This document shows, one piece after another, positions 1 through 8,834 of a stretch of 64,000 nucleotides of DNA. A program made the position numbers and the translations under genes. Position 1 is the first letter of the stretch, and the number at the start of each line of letters is the position of its first letter. Under the pieces are notes generated by a model. That model made no database searches. It worked only from the letters and a program-made list of their open reading frames with translations, and was not told the DNA's origin. The DNA is from Desulfuromonas sp. KJ2020 (GTDB taxonomy: Bacteria > Desulfobacterota > Desulfuromonadia > Desulfuromonadales > SZUA-540): positions 1,218,772 through 1,282,771 of the forward strand of contig NZ_JAKUKE010000001.1 of the NCBI RefSeq assembly GCF_024197615.1. The letters run 5' to 3'.

Positions 1-334
1 AGGCGACCTGTACGGGGAGTACGGCACCGGTGACATCGTCCAGGCGGCCGAGAAATTCCGCCTCGGACAGGTCGAGGCCGATCTCTTCCCGCGTCTCCCG
101 CTCGGCGGCGTGGCGCAGGTCGGGGTCACCGGGATCAAGGCGGCCGCCGGGAAAGGCGATATTTCCCGACCAGGGGTCGCGTTCATGCCGGGCCCGTTCG
201 ATGAAAAGAATTTTGAGGCCTTCCCGGCTCTGCCAGAGAATGAGGGCGACGGCGGCCTGGGTTTTTTGCCCGGCGGCGCAGAGTTTCGGCTCATAGGGAG
301 CCAGCGCGTCGCGAATGTGATCGATGGAAATCAT
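1..334 (-). CDS. NUDIX hydrolase (CoA pyrophosphatase-like), 3' end cut by window edge
   Basis: Reading the minus strand from the ATG at 334 gives an open frame of 111 codons that runs off the window. It begins MISIDHIRDALAPYEPK and contains FIERARHERDPWSGNIAFPG followed by a NUDIX box with the REtreEiGL core near residues 83-90. The spacing and the upstream WSGnIAFPGGR segment resemble the NudL/CoA-diphosphatase branch, which hydrolyses CoA or acyl-CoA to 4'-phosphopantetheine and 3',5'-ADP; the substrate is inferred from family resemblance only. It lies 87 bp downstream of trxB on the same strand and could be the last gene of that operon. The C-terminal half is not visible. Confidence 0.8.
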   Translation of the reverse strand, partial: MISIDHIRDALAPYEPKLCAAGQKTQAAVALILWQSREGLKILFIERARHERDPWSGNIAFPGGRLDPGDPDLRHAAERETREEIGLDLSEAEFLGRLDDVTGAVLPVQVA

Positions 335-421
335 GACGAAAGGAACCTTTGCGATTTTCCCCTAGTTTAACGGCAGAGGGGGGCCGCGGTCCAGCCTTCT
401 GTGCATCCGGCTGGAAAAGGA

Positions 422-1399
422 TCAGGACTGGACGCACTGGCGCGCGCACAGTTTCTGCCGGTCGTTGAGTTCTTCGAGGTAGCGCTGGGCCTGCAGGGCG
501 GCCATGGCTCCGGTGCCGGCGGCAGTGATAGCCTGCCGGAAGTGGGGATCCTGCACATCGCCGGCCGCGAAGACGCCGGGGATGTTGGTCTCGGTGAAGT
601 TGCGCGTAACGAGAAAGCCCTCCTTGTCCATGTCGAGTTGACCTTTGAAGAGCTCGGTGTTGGGGTGGTGGCCGATAGCGATAAAGAGGCCGTCACAGGC
701 CAGGTCGTCTTCACGGGCGTTTTCAAGGTTGCGGATGCGCACACCGGTCACGCCTCCGGTTTTATCTCCCAGGATGGCGGCAATTTCCGAGTTCCAGCGG
801 AAGGTGATCTTCTCGTTGTCCCGGGCGCGCCGTTGCAGAGGCGGCGAAGCGCGCAGACTGTCGCGGCGGTGCACTACGGTGACCTGGCGGGCGAAGCGGG
901 TGAGAAAGGAGGCTTCCTCCATGGCGGTATCGCCGCCGCCAACGATGACGACTTCCTTGTCGCGGTAGAAAAAACCGTCGCAGGTGGCGCAGACGGAGAC
1001 GCCGCGCCCGTAGAGGTCCCATTCGTTGGGCAGGCCCAGCATCCTGGGGGAGGCCCCCGTGGCGATGATGAGGGAGCGGCAGCTGAGCTGGTCCTCGCCG
1101 AGCCACAGACGGAAAGGGCAGCAGCCCACCTCCACCCGGGTCACCTGCCCCTGGAGAAACGCGGCGCCGAACCGCTGCGCCTGCGCTTCAAACCGCTGCA
1201 TCAGCTCATTGCCGTCGATTCCCTCCGGAAAGCCAGGGAAGTTCTCAATGGTGGTCGTGGTGGTGAGCTGGCCCCCGGGCTGCTGTCCGTAAATCAGCAG
1301 GGGTTTGAGATTGGCGCGGGCGGCATAGGTGGCGGCGGTCAGACCGGCCGGGCCGGAACCCAGGATGATGACGTCGCGAATATCAGGGGATGCGGTCAT
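422..1399 (-). CDS. trxB: Thioredoxin reductase (NADPH, FAD)
   Basis: A 325-residue flavoprotein that would pass electrons from NADPH through FAD to a redox-active disulfide and on to thioredoxin. It shows the N-terminal FAD-binding GSGPAGL (residues 14-20), the active-site Cys137-Ala-Thr-Cys140 followed by Asp-Gly, the second dinucleotide-binding GGGDTAMEE, and the C-terminal GVFAAGDVQ that contacts FAD. The reading frame is open further upstream, but the ATG at 1399 is chosen because the conserved domain starts there and GAGGAG sits 7 bases before it. This start lies inside the last codons of lipA (17-bp overlap), so the two are probably translationally coupled. A role as electron source for the neighbouring rubredoxins or for lipoate-dependent redox chemistry is inference. 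Confidence 0.95.
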   Translation of the reverse strand: MTASPDIRDVIILGSGPAGLTAATYAARANLKPLLIYGQQPGGQLTTTTTIENFPGFPEGIDGNELMQRFEAQAQRFGAAFLQGQVTRVEVGCCPFRLWLGEDQLSCRSLIIATGASPRMLGLPNEWDLYGRGVSVCATCDGFFYRDKEVVIVGGGDTAMEEASFLTRFARQVTVVHRRDSLRASPPLQRRARDNEKITFRWNSEIAAILGDKTGGVTGVRIRNLENAREDDLACDGLFIAIGHHPNTELFKGQLDMDKEGFLVTRNFTETNIPGVFAAGDVQDPHFRQAITAAGTGAMAALQAQRYLEELNDRQKLCARQCVQS

Positions 1400-2264
1400 G
1401 CAGCGACTCCTCGAACTGTTCTTCAGCGTGATAGGACGAGCGCACCAACGGGCCGGCTTCGACATGGGTGAAGCCGAGCGAGCCGGCGGTCTCCTTCCAG
1501 GCGGCGAATTCGGCCGGCGGCACATAACGCCGCACGGGGTGATGGTCTCGACTCGGCGCCAGGTATTGGCCGATGGTCAGCAGGCTGACGCCGCAGTCAC
1601 GCAGATCGCGCAGCACGGCGACGACTTCCGCCTCCTCTTCACCCAAACCGAGCATGATACCCGTTTTGCTGGGGATGTGAGGGGCCTGCTGGGAGACTGC
1701 GCGCAAAAGGTGCAGGGAGCGGCTATAGGAGGCGCCCTGTCGGACTTCGGGATAGAAGCGTGGCACCGTTTCGACGTTGTGGCCAAGGATGTCCGGGCCG
1801 GCGGCCAGAATGGTGTGCAGCGCGTCCAGGTTGCCGCCCAAATCCGGAATCAGCAGTTCGACGCGGCAGCCGGGCGCCAAAGAACGAAAGGCTGCAACCA
1901 GGGCGGCAAAGTGAGCGGCGCCGCCATCGGCCAGGTCGTCCCGGGTGACGGAGGTGACCACGGCATGTTTCAGGCCGAGTTCGGCGGCGGCCGCAGCTAC
2001 CTTGGCCGGCTCTTCGGCATCGACGGGCAGGGGGCGGCCGCCGGCGACATTGCAGAAGGTGCAGCTTCGCGTGCAGCGATCGCCCAGAATCATGAAGGTG
2101 GCGACGCCGCGACTCCAGCACTCGCCCTGGTTGGGGCAGGCGGCGCTGCGGCAGACGGAGTGAAGCCCCTGCTGCCGGTGGTAGCGGTCGATGCGGGCGT
2201 ACTGCGGCCCGGCGGGGAAACGGACCTTGAGCCAGTCCGGTTTGCGTTCAGGTCGTTGCTTCAT
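1383..2264 (-). CDS. lipA: Lipoyl synthase (radical SAM)
   Basis: A 293-residue radical SAM enzyme that inserts two sulfurs into the octanoyl chain carried on lipoyl domains. Both iron-sulfur clusters can be placed: the auxiliary-cluster cysteines Cys38-x4-Cys43-x5-Cys49 and the SAM-cluster cysteines Cys64-x3-Cys68-x2-Cys71. The family's RSSYHAEE occurs near the C terminus (RSSY supplies a serine ligand to the auxiliary cluster in known LipA). The ATG at 2264 is preceded by GCAGGAG and starts inside the end of lipB, a 17-bp overlap; a longer frame from 2300 has no advantage. Together with lipB this makes the complete de novo lipoylation pathway. Confidence 0.96.
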   Translation of the reverse strand: MKQRPERKPDWLKVRFPAGPQYARIDRYHRQQGLHSVCRSAACPNQGECWSRGVATFMILGDRCTRSCTFCNVAGGRPLPVDAEEPAKVAAAAAELGLKHAVVTSVTRDDLADGGAAHFAALVAAFRSLAPGCRVELLIPDLGGNLDALHTILAAGPDILGHNVETVPRFYPEVRQGASYSRSLHLLRAVSQQAPHIPSKTGIMLGLGEEEAEVVAVLRDLRDCGVSLLTIGQYLAPSRDHHPVRRYVPPAEFAAWKETAGSLGFTHVEAGPLVRSSYHAEEQFEESLHDRIP

Positions 2265-2910
2265 AGGCTCCTGCGTGCGTGCTGGCAAAGACGTTGGCAT
2301 AGGACGAAATGAGCTGCTCTTCGACCTCGGTCAAGGCGATTCGGCGGCCAAGCAGTTCCTCCAGCGAGGTCATGGCCACTCCCGTGAGCCCGCAGGGGAC
2401 GATGTGGGCGAACCCGGCGGTCTGGTCGCTGACATTGAGGGCGAAGCCGTGCCAGGTCACCCACTGGCGTACGCCGACGCCGATGGAGGCGATTTTCTCT
2501 TCGCCGACCCAGACCCCCGTCTTCCCTTCAATTCGCCGGCCAGCGATGCGGAAGGCAGCCAGGGTGCTGATCAGCACCTCTTCGAGCCTTCGCAGATAGA
2601 GGTGCAGATCCCGGTTGAGGCACTGCAGATCGACGATGGGATAGCCGATGAGCTGCCCCGGGCCGTGGTAGGTGACGTCGCCGCCGCGTGCGGTGTGAAT
2701 CACCTCGAGACCCAGGCGTTCCAGTTCGGCGCTGGCGGTCAGCAGGTGGGCGTCCTGGCCGCGCCGACCCAGGGTAATGACCGGCGGATGTTCGAGCAGC
2801 AGCAGGATATCCTCCCGCCCCTTTCGACGGGCGAGCAGGAGCTGCTCCTGAAAAGCGAGGCCCTGGCGGTAGCTGACCCGCCCGGGCCTCAGGGTACAGA
2901 ATCGTCTCAT
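2248..2910 (-). CDS. lipB: Octanoyl-ACP:protein octanoyltransferase
   Basis: A 220-residue enzyme transferring octanoate from acyl carrier protein to apo-lipoyl domains, the step before LipA. The signature RGGDVTYHGPGQLIGYPI is intact, as is the KIASIGV segment with the catalytic lysine and the VPCGL segment with the catalytic cysteine. The ATG at 2910 follows an in-frame TTG; no strong ribosome-binding site is seen, and 27 bp separate it from the upstream rubredoxin stop, so translation may depend on coupling. Typical length for the family. Confidence 0.95.
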   Translation of the reverse strand: MRRFCTLRPGRVSYRQGLAFQEQLLLARRKGREDILLLLEHPPVITLGRRGQDAHLLTASAELERLGLEVIHTARGGDVTYHGPGQLIGYPIVDLQCLNRDLHLYLRRLEEVLISTLAAFRIAGRRIEGKTGVWVGEEKIASIGVGVRQWVTWHGFALNVSDQTAGFAHIVPCGLTGVAMTSLEELLGRRIALTEVEEQLISSYANVFASTHAGAYEATT

Positions 2911-2937
2911 CAAGAAAGACGCGGAGCGATAAGGGTT

Positions 2938-3096
2938 TCAGGCTTTCTCAAAACTGGCTTTGCCGGCCCCGCAATCGGGACAGACCCAGTCGTCGGGCAG
3001 ATCGGCGAAAGAAGTGCCGGCGCTTATTCCCGCCTCCGGGTCGCCCAGGGCGGGATCATAGACATAGCCGCAGATGGTGCAGACGTATTTATCCAT
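2938..3096 (-). CDS. Rubredoxin (second of a tandem pair)
   Basis: A 52-residue rubredoxin: [20 protein letters not shown] at the N terminus and [16 protein letters not shown] at the C terminus give the two CxxCG knuckles that bind one iron. Small cytosolic one-electron carrier. GGAG stands ten bases before the ATG. It is 24 bp downstream of a very similar rubredoxin and 27 bp upstream of lipB. The two proteins differ in the loop between the knuckles and in charge near the second knuckle (DCGAGKAS here, LCGADKSE in the other), so they may serve different partners. Confidence 0.95.
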   Translation of the reverse strand: MDKYVCTICGYVYDPALGDPEAGISAGTSFADLPDDWVCPDCGAGKASFEKA

Positions 3097-3120
3097 AGAA
3101 AAGATTCTCCGTTGGCTGGA

Positions 3121-3279
3121 TCACATTTTTTCAAATTCGGACTTGTCAGCGCCGCACAGGGGACAGACCCAATCCTCCGGCAGTTCTTCAAAAGGGGTGC
3201 CCGGCTCGACGCCGTTTTCCGGATCGCCGGCAGCGGGATCATAGATGTAATCACAGATGAGGCAACGGTATTTGTCCAT
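3121..3279 (-). CDS. Rubredoxin (first of a tandem pair)
   Basis: A 52-residue rubredoxin with [10 protein letters not shown] and [14 protein letters not shown]. The first knuckle reads CxxCD instead of the usual CxxCG, a change next to an iron ligand that could shift redox potential. The ATG at 3279 is chosen over an in-frame upstream start because GGAGG lies eight bases before it and the length then matches the family exactly. It is the first gene of the Rd-Rd-lipB-lipA-trxB run and sits directly behind a sigma-70-like promoter. Confidence 0.95.
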   Translation of the reverse strand: MDKYRCLICDYIYDPAAGDPENGVEPGTPFEELPEDWVCPLCGADKSEFEKM

Positions 3280-3338
3280 AAGGCAGTCCTCCGAAACAAA
3301 GGCTTTGGTTGACAATCCGGGCGAAAGAAACTCGTTTC

Positions 3339-3366
3339 ATTCTAGACGAAATCCCTGTCTTGACAA
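3339..3366 (-). promoter_or_regulatory. Sigma-70-type promoter of the rubredoxin-lipBA-trxB operon
   Basis: On the minus strand TTGTCA (3366-3361) and TAGAAT (3344-3339) are separated by 16 bases. Transcription would begin near 3332, about 50 bases before the first rubredoxin start codon. The element begins just five bases beyond the gltB stop codon. Confidence 0.6.
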
Positions 3367-3371
3367 GGGGG

Positions 3372-6300
3372 TTATTCCGTCATGGTCGCCGGGCGCACCG
3401 GCGTGCCCTCCGGCACGATCTTGACGAAGCGGGTGCGGCAGTGGGAAACAACGCGGCTCACCCAGTCGGCCTCCTCCAGCTGGTCCGAGTGGAGCAGTTC
3501 GCGGTGATACTGCATGAGCAGTTCGTTGATGTTGTTGACGTCCTCTTCTTCGAGGCTGCGAATTTCCACGCCGGAGCCTTGGGCCAGCCGCCGTCGCAGC
3601 GCCTCGCGGGTCATGCCCTTTTCGGCGTCGAGATGGCAGTAGACGACGCCGCCAGTCATGCCCGAACAGATCCAGGGGCCGGGGTCGCCGAGCACGACGA
3701 CGCGGCCAGCTGTCATGTATTCGAAGGCGAATCCCTTGAGGTTGGCCCGACCGGCGATATTGCCGGCACTGTCCTCGAGGGGGCGGCGAATGCGGCCGCC
3801 GAGGACCACATCGGCCCCCGACAGGCGGATGCAGGCCCGGCTGTCGGCGTCCCCCTGGATGAGGAAGGTGCCGCCGAGGGCGCCGTAGGCCAAACCTTTG
3901 CCGACGGAGCCGCCGACGCGGAGGCCGTTGCGGTTCTCCCCTTTCAGAATGACGATCTTGCCGCCGCGAGCCGATTTGCCCAGACCGTCCTGGGCGCCTC
4001 CCTCGACCCGGTAGTTGATGCGCGGAATGTTGAAAGCGGCCAGCCCGTTGCCGGGGATGGAGTCGCGGCGAAAGTGGAGAAGGACTTCCTTCTCTGGGCC
4101 GTAGCGGTCATCGGCTGTCCCCCGGGCCATGGCGCCAGCCAGATAGGTGCCCAGGGCCCGGTCCGAGCTGCTAGCGCTGTCGTCATTGTAGCGGACCCGG
4201 TTTTCGCCCTCGTCGAACGCCTTGGTGACCAGGGAGGCGATGAGGGAGGTCAGGTAGTTGAGGGGCTTGCGGATGATGCGCACCTTGTTGAGCACAGCCG
4301 GGGTGGGATCGCTGGGGTTCGGCGCCAGCAGCGCCTCGAGGTCGAGCCGGTCCTGCCCCCGGTTCTGTGCCAACAGCTCCGCCCGGCCGACCAGATCCTG
4401 GGTGCGGCGGAAACCGAGCTTGGCGGTAATGGTCTTGATCTCCTGGCCGAGGGCGCGGAAGAACGTGGTTTCGTAGATGATGCCGTTTTCCAGCACACGG
4501 GGAACAAAACGTTTGAGACCTCGCTGTTCGGCTTCCGCGGCGGTCTCGATCTGGGTGGCGATGCCGACATGGCAGGTGTCGAGATGGCAGCCCCTGCAGG
4601 TGGTGCAGCCGATGACCACCATGGCCAGGGTGCCGAAGCCCACCCGGTTGGCTCCCAGGAGCATGAGCTTGACCACGTCGCGTCCGGTGCGGGCGCCGCC
4701 GTCTACCCAGATCTCCAGGCGGTCTCGCATGCCGGCGCTCACCAGGGCCCGATGGGCTTCGCGGACACCGATCTCCGCCGGTAGGCCGACGAACTTGATG
4801 GCGTGCTTGCGGGCCGCACCGGTGCCGCCGCTGTAGCCGCTGACGGTGAGGATATCGGCACCGGCTTTGGCGACGCCCATGGCGATGGTGCCGATACCGG
4901 CCACGGCGGGGACCTTGACCGAAATGCGGGCCCGCGGATTGGCGGTACGCAGTTCTTCGATGATCTGGGCCAGATCTTCAATGGAATAGATATCGTGATT
5001 GTTGGAGGGCGAGATCAGGGCCACTCCCGGGGTGGCATTGCGGGCGGCGGCGATTTTGGCCGTGACCTTGAAACCGGGTAAATGGCCCCCTTCGCCGGGT
5101 TTGGCTCCCTGTCCCACCTTGATTTCGAGGAAGTCGGCGGAATTGAGCAGATCCATGTGGACGCCGAAACGGCCCGAGGCGATCTGCTGGCCGCGATTAG
5201 CGCGGTAGCGCCCCAGCATGTCGGCGATTTCGCCGCCTTCGCCATTCATGCAGATGATGTTGAGACGTTTGGCGGCTTCAGCGTAGATGCGGAAGGGGGT
5301 CTCCCCTTGAGAACCGAAACTCATGGCGGAGATGAGGATAGGCAGGTCATGGTTGCCGACAGTCGCGTCAACCTCTTCGGGGTCGACGGTCAGTTCCGGC
5401 GTAAAGCGAAAATCGACGAGATGGCGGATGGCCAGCGGATTTTCCGTTTCCAGTTGCCGGATGAGTCGGGAGAGGTCGGCATAGCTCTCTTCCATCTTGG
5501 CGACGGCGCCGACCATCTTCCAGATGCGCGGATAGATACGGAACTGGGCGGGCACGGGCTGTTTTTTCCGGCTGCGGGCGACCGTGCCGCGCTGCCGGTT
5601 GTCCTCTTCGAGCCTGGCCAGGGTCAGGCCGCCTCGAGCGGTACCACAAAAATCGGGGGTCTCGAAAATGGCGGCAATCTCGGGTGACAGGCCGATAGAG
5701 GCGAAATATTTGCCGTACCCGCCAATTTCGTGGGTCCCCATGGTAGAAATGACTTTTTCCAACCCTTTGCTCAAAACGTCCAGCAGGTGACCGAGGCCTT
5801 TTTCCTCCTGGGCGGCGATTTCCCACATGAGGTAGGGGCAGAGGGCGTCGGCTCCCATCCCTAGAGCCAGGATCAGGTCGTGCAGGTTGCGCAGGGCCCC
5901 GGAGCGCAGCACCAATGAGACCTGGCTGCGCAGGGAGACTCCGCCGCGGCTGCGGGTTTCCTTCAGGGCCTTGTGCAGGCTGGCAATAACGAGGTAGGGA
6001 TCGAGGAAACTCCGGGTGGGGGAAAAAACCAGAGAATCGTCAATGAGCAGCAGCGTTTTGCCGCGGCTGGCGGCGGTCAGGGCTTCCTGCGCCAGGCGTG
6101 CCAGGGCTTGCTCAACCGTTTCCTCGCGCTGTAGACTGCAGGAGATGACCCGATAGCGGGGACGCTGACCGCCGAAGTGATGTAGTAGGGCCTCCAGGGT
6201 GCAGGTGCCATGGGCTTTGGCCGCGTCTTCGTCGGCAGCGGTTGGCGCCTGCCGGCCCCCGCCCGTCAATAGAGGCGAGTCCAGTTCAACCACCGGCTGT

Positions 6301-7910
6301 TTGCGGCCGCCCAGGCGCGGACGCGGGCCGAGGTAGACCCGGGTGGAGAAGTGCTCGGACTCCCGCTCCCGGTCAATGGCTGGATTGGTGACCACGGCCA
6401 CCTGCTCCTTGAAATAGTCCGAAAGATTCTGGCGCCCGCTGGCCAGAGCCGCCAGGGGGCCGTCATAACCGAGGGAGGCGATGGGATCCTGACCGCTGCG
6501 GGCCATGTCCTCCAGGTTGCGCAGGTCGCTCTTCTTCCAGGCGAGCGCGGTAAGCAGGTTCTCCTGCACGAAGGAGCGACTGCGGGCGAAGGAGGCGGCC
6601 TCTTTCACCGGTGCGGGCTTAAGATCCCGGGCGCGGGTCAGCAGCTGCCCATGCTCCTGCAGCCGGGTTCTGCGGCTGAAGAGCCGGTGGACCTCCTGCC
6701 GCAGGGCATCGTGTTCCAGCAGTTCGACCTGTTGCCCGACCTTGACCCGGAGGGCGACTTTTTCGCCGGGAGCGAGCACTTTGGGGTCGGAGAGGATCTC
6801 CTCCTGCGGCACCACGCCCACCTCGGAAGAGACAAAGTATTCCTTCTCGGTCTCCCCCACCCACAGGGGGCGCAGGCCCATGGCGTCGACGCTGAAGACG
6901 CAGCTGTCCTGATGACGGGCGATGATGGCGGCGGGTCCCTGGGCGCTGGCGGTGAGCAGGCGCCGAAAGACCCGATACATGTCCTGCAGGGGCGCAGGCA
7001 GCGTCTCCATGATGCTGAAGATCGGCGGAAAGACCATCTCCATGGCCTCGGCCAGGGTCAGGCCGACCTGGTGAATAAGGCCCTCGAGGAGGCGGTTGAG
7101 GTCCTGGGAGTCGCTGCCTCCCGGCGGCAGGGGAATGCCGAGGATAGCAGCCTCTTCGCGCAGGCGGGCGATGGTGTTGATCTCGCCGTTGTGGCCGAGC
7201 AGGCTGAACGGCTGGGCCCGCAGTACCGTCGGCAGGGTGTTGGTGGAAAAACGGCTGTGCCCGATGGTGACCGCCGACAGAAAATCGCGGCGTTTGAGTT
7301 CCGGGTAGTAGCGCGACAGGATTTCCGGGGCGCCGTGCACCTTGTAGGAAGCAACCTGGGTGGAGAGGGAGGCGACATGCACCGGAAAGCGCGCCTCGAT
7401 GTCGGCGTGCAGCCGGTAGAGGGTCGCTGGCGCTTTGTTGGGCTGAGGCAGCAGCAGCGCCACCTGCCAGAAACGGGGTTCGGTGCGCCGTGCCATGGCC
7501 GAGAGCAGCTCGTTGCGCACCGGCCCGGGCCGCTCGACCAGGACCTGGGCCCCGGCCTCGCGAAAGAGCGTCAGAATTTTTTCCTGCAGCTCGGGATCGT
7601 CGGCGAGGGCCTCTTTGGGCAGGAGGAAGTGGCCGATGGCGAACCCTTTCGCGTCGACGAGGTCGCCGTTGTGGCCGGCCCCCTCCAGAATATCGCGCCA
7701 GAGACGTCGCGGCAGGTCGGTCAGGATGCCGCAGCCGTCCCCTTCGCCGCTGATCTCGCCGGCCCGGTGTCCCATCTTGATAAGCGCTTCGATGGTTCGT
7801 TGCACGTTGCCATGGGTCGGATGCCCGGCCTTGTTGATGTAGGAAATGATGGCGCAGGCGTCCCTTTCGGGGGGCATCAGGCCGGAAGGGTCATGGCTGG
7901 CGTTTATCAT
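3372..7910 (-). CDS. gltB: Glutamate synthase large subunit
   Basis: A 1512-residue glutamate synthase (GOGAT) that makes two glutamates from glutamine and 2-oxoglutarate. Order: class-II glutamine amidotransferase domain with the N-terminal nucleophile predicted to be Cys19 after an 18-residue propeptide; central domain; FMN-binding synthase domain (ISPSNNHDIYSIEDLAQII, GARTGRDVVKLMLLGANRVG); the 3Fe-4S ligands in the CTTCRGCHLDTC segment (C-x5-C-x4-C); and the C-terminal GXGXG beta-helix domain (GGSVGKGLAYGALGG). The start at 7910 has GGGAG five bases upstream; an open extension to 7967 lacks support. No gltD-type small subunit lies on either side, so the electron donor (ferredoxin, or a distant NADPH subunit) cannot be read from this window. 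A terminator from the upstream elbB gene separates it from that gene. Confidence 0.93.
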   Translation of the reverse strand: MINASHDPSGLMPPERDACAIISYINKAGHPTHGNVQRTIEALIKMGHRAGEISGEGDGCGILTDLPRRLWRDILEGAGHNGDLVDAKGFAIGHFLLPKEALADDPELQEKILTLFREAGAQVLVERPGPVRNELLSAMARRTEPRFWQVALLLPQPNKAPATLYRLHADIEARFPVHVASLSTQVASYKVHGAPEILSRYYPELKRRDFLSAVTIGHSRFSTNTLPTVLRAQPFSLLGHNGEINTIARLREEAAILGIPLPPGGSDSQDLNRLLEGLIHQVGLTLAEAMEMVFPPIFSIMETLPAPLQDMYRVFRRLLTASAQGPAAIIARHQDSCVFSVDAMGLRPLWVGETEKEYFVSSEVGVVPQEEILSDPKVLAPGEKVALRVKVGQQVELLEHDALRQEVHRLFSRRTRLQEHGQLLTRARDLKPAPVKEAASFARSRSFVQENLLTALAWKKSDLRNLEDMARSGQDPIASLGYDGPLAALASGRQNLSDYFKEQVAVVTNPAIDRERESEHFSTRVYLGPRPRLGGRKQPVVELDSPLLTGGGRQAPTAADEDAAKAHGTCTLEALLHHFGGQRPRYRVISCSLQREETVEQALARLAQEALTAASRGKTLLLIDDSLVFSPTRSFLDPYLVIASLHKALKETRSRGGVSLRSQVSLVLRSGALRNLHDLILALGMGADALCPYLMWEIAAQEEKGLGHLLDVLSKGLEKVISTMGTHEIGGYGKYFASIGLSPEIAAIFETPDFCGTARGGLTLARLEEDNRQRGTVARSRKKQPVPAQFRIYPRIWKMVGAVAKMEESYADLSRLIRQLETENPLAIRHLVDFRFTPELTVDPEEVDATVGNHDLPILISAMSFGSQGETPFRIYAEAAKRLNIICMNGEGGEIADMLGRYRANRGQQIASGRFGVHMDLLNSADFLEIKVGQGAKPGEGGHLPGFKVTAKIAAARNATPGVALISPSNNHDIYSIEDLAQIIEELRTANPRARISVKVPAVAGIGTIAMGVAKAGADILTVSGYSGGTGAARKHAIKFVGLPAEIGVREAHRALVSAGMRDRLEIWVDGGARTGRDVVKLMLLGANRVGFGTLAMVVIGCTTCRGCHLDTCHVGIATQIETAAEAEQRGLKRFVPRVLENGIIYETTFFRALGQEIKTITAKLGFRRTQDLVGRAELLAQNRGQDRLDLEALLAPNPSDPTPAVLNKVRIIRKPLNYLTSLIASLVTKAFDEGENRVRYNDDSASSSDRALGTYLAGAMARGTADDRYGPEKEVLLHFRRDSIPGNGLAAFNIPRINYRVEGGAQDGLGKSARGGKIVILKGENRNGLRVGGSVGKGLAYGALGGTFLIQGDADSRACIRLSGADVVLGGRIRRPLEDSAGNIAGRANLKGFAFEYMTAGRVVVLGDPGPWICSGMTGGVVYCHLDAEKGMTREALRRRLAQGSGVEIRSLEEEDVNNINELLMQYHRELLHSDQLEEADWVSRVVSHCRTRFVKIVPEGTPVRPATMTE

Positions 7911-7952
7911 GGGGACTCCCTTCAACTCGGGTGCCGGGTCAACAGGCAGCCG

Positions 7953-7980
7953 AAAAAAAGCGGGCACCGCCGGTGCCCGC
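7953..7980 (-). terminator. Intrinsic terminator after elbB
   Basis: On the minus strand a GC-rich hairpin (arms GCGGGCACC / GGTGCCCGC, 7960-7980) is followed by seven T residues (7959-7953). It ends the elbB transcript before gltB. Confidence 0.85.
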
Positions 7981-8017
7981 CCGGAACGGATCGGGGGGAA
8001 AGGTCAAGGCGGCCGGC

Positions 8018-8680
8018 TCAGATCATGTCGATAAGGGTCTTGATCGTTTTTTCAATCCCGTCTGCCGCTTCACTGATGCGCTCTGCCAGCATGTAGGCCG
8101 GCGTGGTGATGATTTTGTTTTTCTGGTCAATAACGATTTCCCGTACGGGACAGGTCACATGCTTGCCCCCCATGGTCTCAAGCGCCTGGGCGGTTCCCTG
8201 GTCGCTGCCGATGGTGATTTCGGGGGCAAGACGGTCTTCGCCGAGAACCTTGGCGATAAGGGCCGGGGCAATGCAGATGGCCGCCAGAGGTTTTTTCGCC
8301 TGGACGATTTCTCGCATCAGCCGCGCTACGTCGGGGTTGACAGTGCAGTCGGGGCCCTTGACGGCAAAATCACACAGGTTCTTCGCTGCGCCGAAACCGC
8401 CGGGGAGGACGAGGGCGTCGATGTCCGCGGCCTTCACATCCTTCAGGTTCTTGATTTTGCCCCGGGCGATGCGGGCGGCCTCCTGCAGGACATTGCGCTG
8501 CTCGCCAGCGACGGGTTCGCCGGTAAGGTGATTGATGACATGCATCTGAGGGATGTCGGGGGCCATGCACACCGCTTCGGCTCCGGACCGGTCGATGGCC
8601 AGCAGGGTGAGGACGGTTTCATAAATCTCGCTGCCGTCATAGACACCGCAGCCGGAAAGAATGACGCCAATTTTAGCCAT
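8018..8680 (-). CDS. elbB: ElbB/ES1-type DJ-1/PfpI-superfamily protein
   Basis: A 220-residue protein of the ES1/ElbB branch of the class-I glutamine-amidotransferase-like (DJ-1/PfpI) fold: N-terminal KIGVILSGCGVYDGSEIYE, LVLPGGFGAAKNLCDFA, and the nucleophile-elbow cysteine in AAICIAPAL. Escherichia coli ElbB has weak glyoxalase activity, but the physiological substrate is uncertain. The ATG at 8680 has a perfect AAGGAGGTG six bases upstream. It is probably a single-gene unit, with an intrinsic terminator downstream. Confidence 0.9.
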   Translation of the reverse strand: MAKIGVILSGCGVYDGSEIYETVLTLLAIDRSGAEAVCMAPDIPQMHVINHLTGEPVAGEQRNVLQEAARIARGKIKNLKDVKAADIDALVLPGGFGAAKNLCDFAVKGPDCTVNPDVARLMREIVQAKKPLAAICIAPALIAKVLGEDRLAPEITIGSDQGTAQALETMGGKHVTCPVREIVIDQKNKIITTPAYMLAERISEAADGIEKTIKTLIDMI

Positions 8681-8834
8681 GGGACACCTCCTTGGTATGA
8701 ACAGGTTCACTGATAAGCAGTAAATGCGGGGCAGGCCGCTGACTCTGGATTTTTAATCGGGCCTGACTTGAAAGCGTAGAAAATATCCGCCGTTTGTCAA
8801 GTTGCCTGCTTGCGAAATCGGTTCGGCGGCCCGG

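Noticed and set aside
401..1471. Long plus-strand open frames opposite trxB, lipA, gltB, the alpha-glucan genes and speA
   Set aside because: They are mirror frames caused by high GC at third codon positions of the minus-strand genes. None has recognisable domains or ribosome-binding sites.
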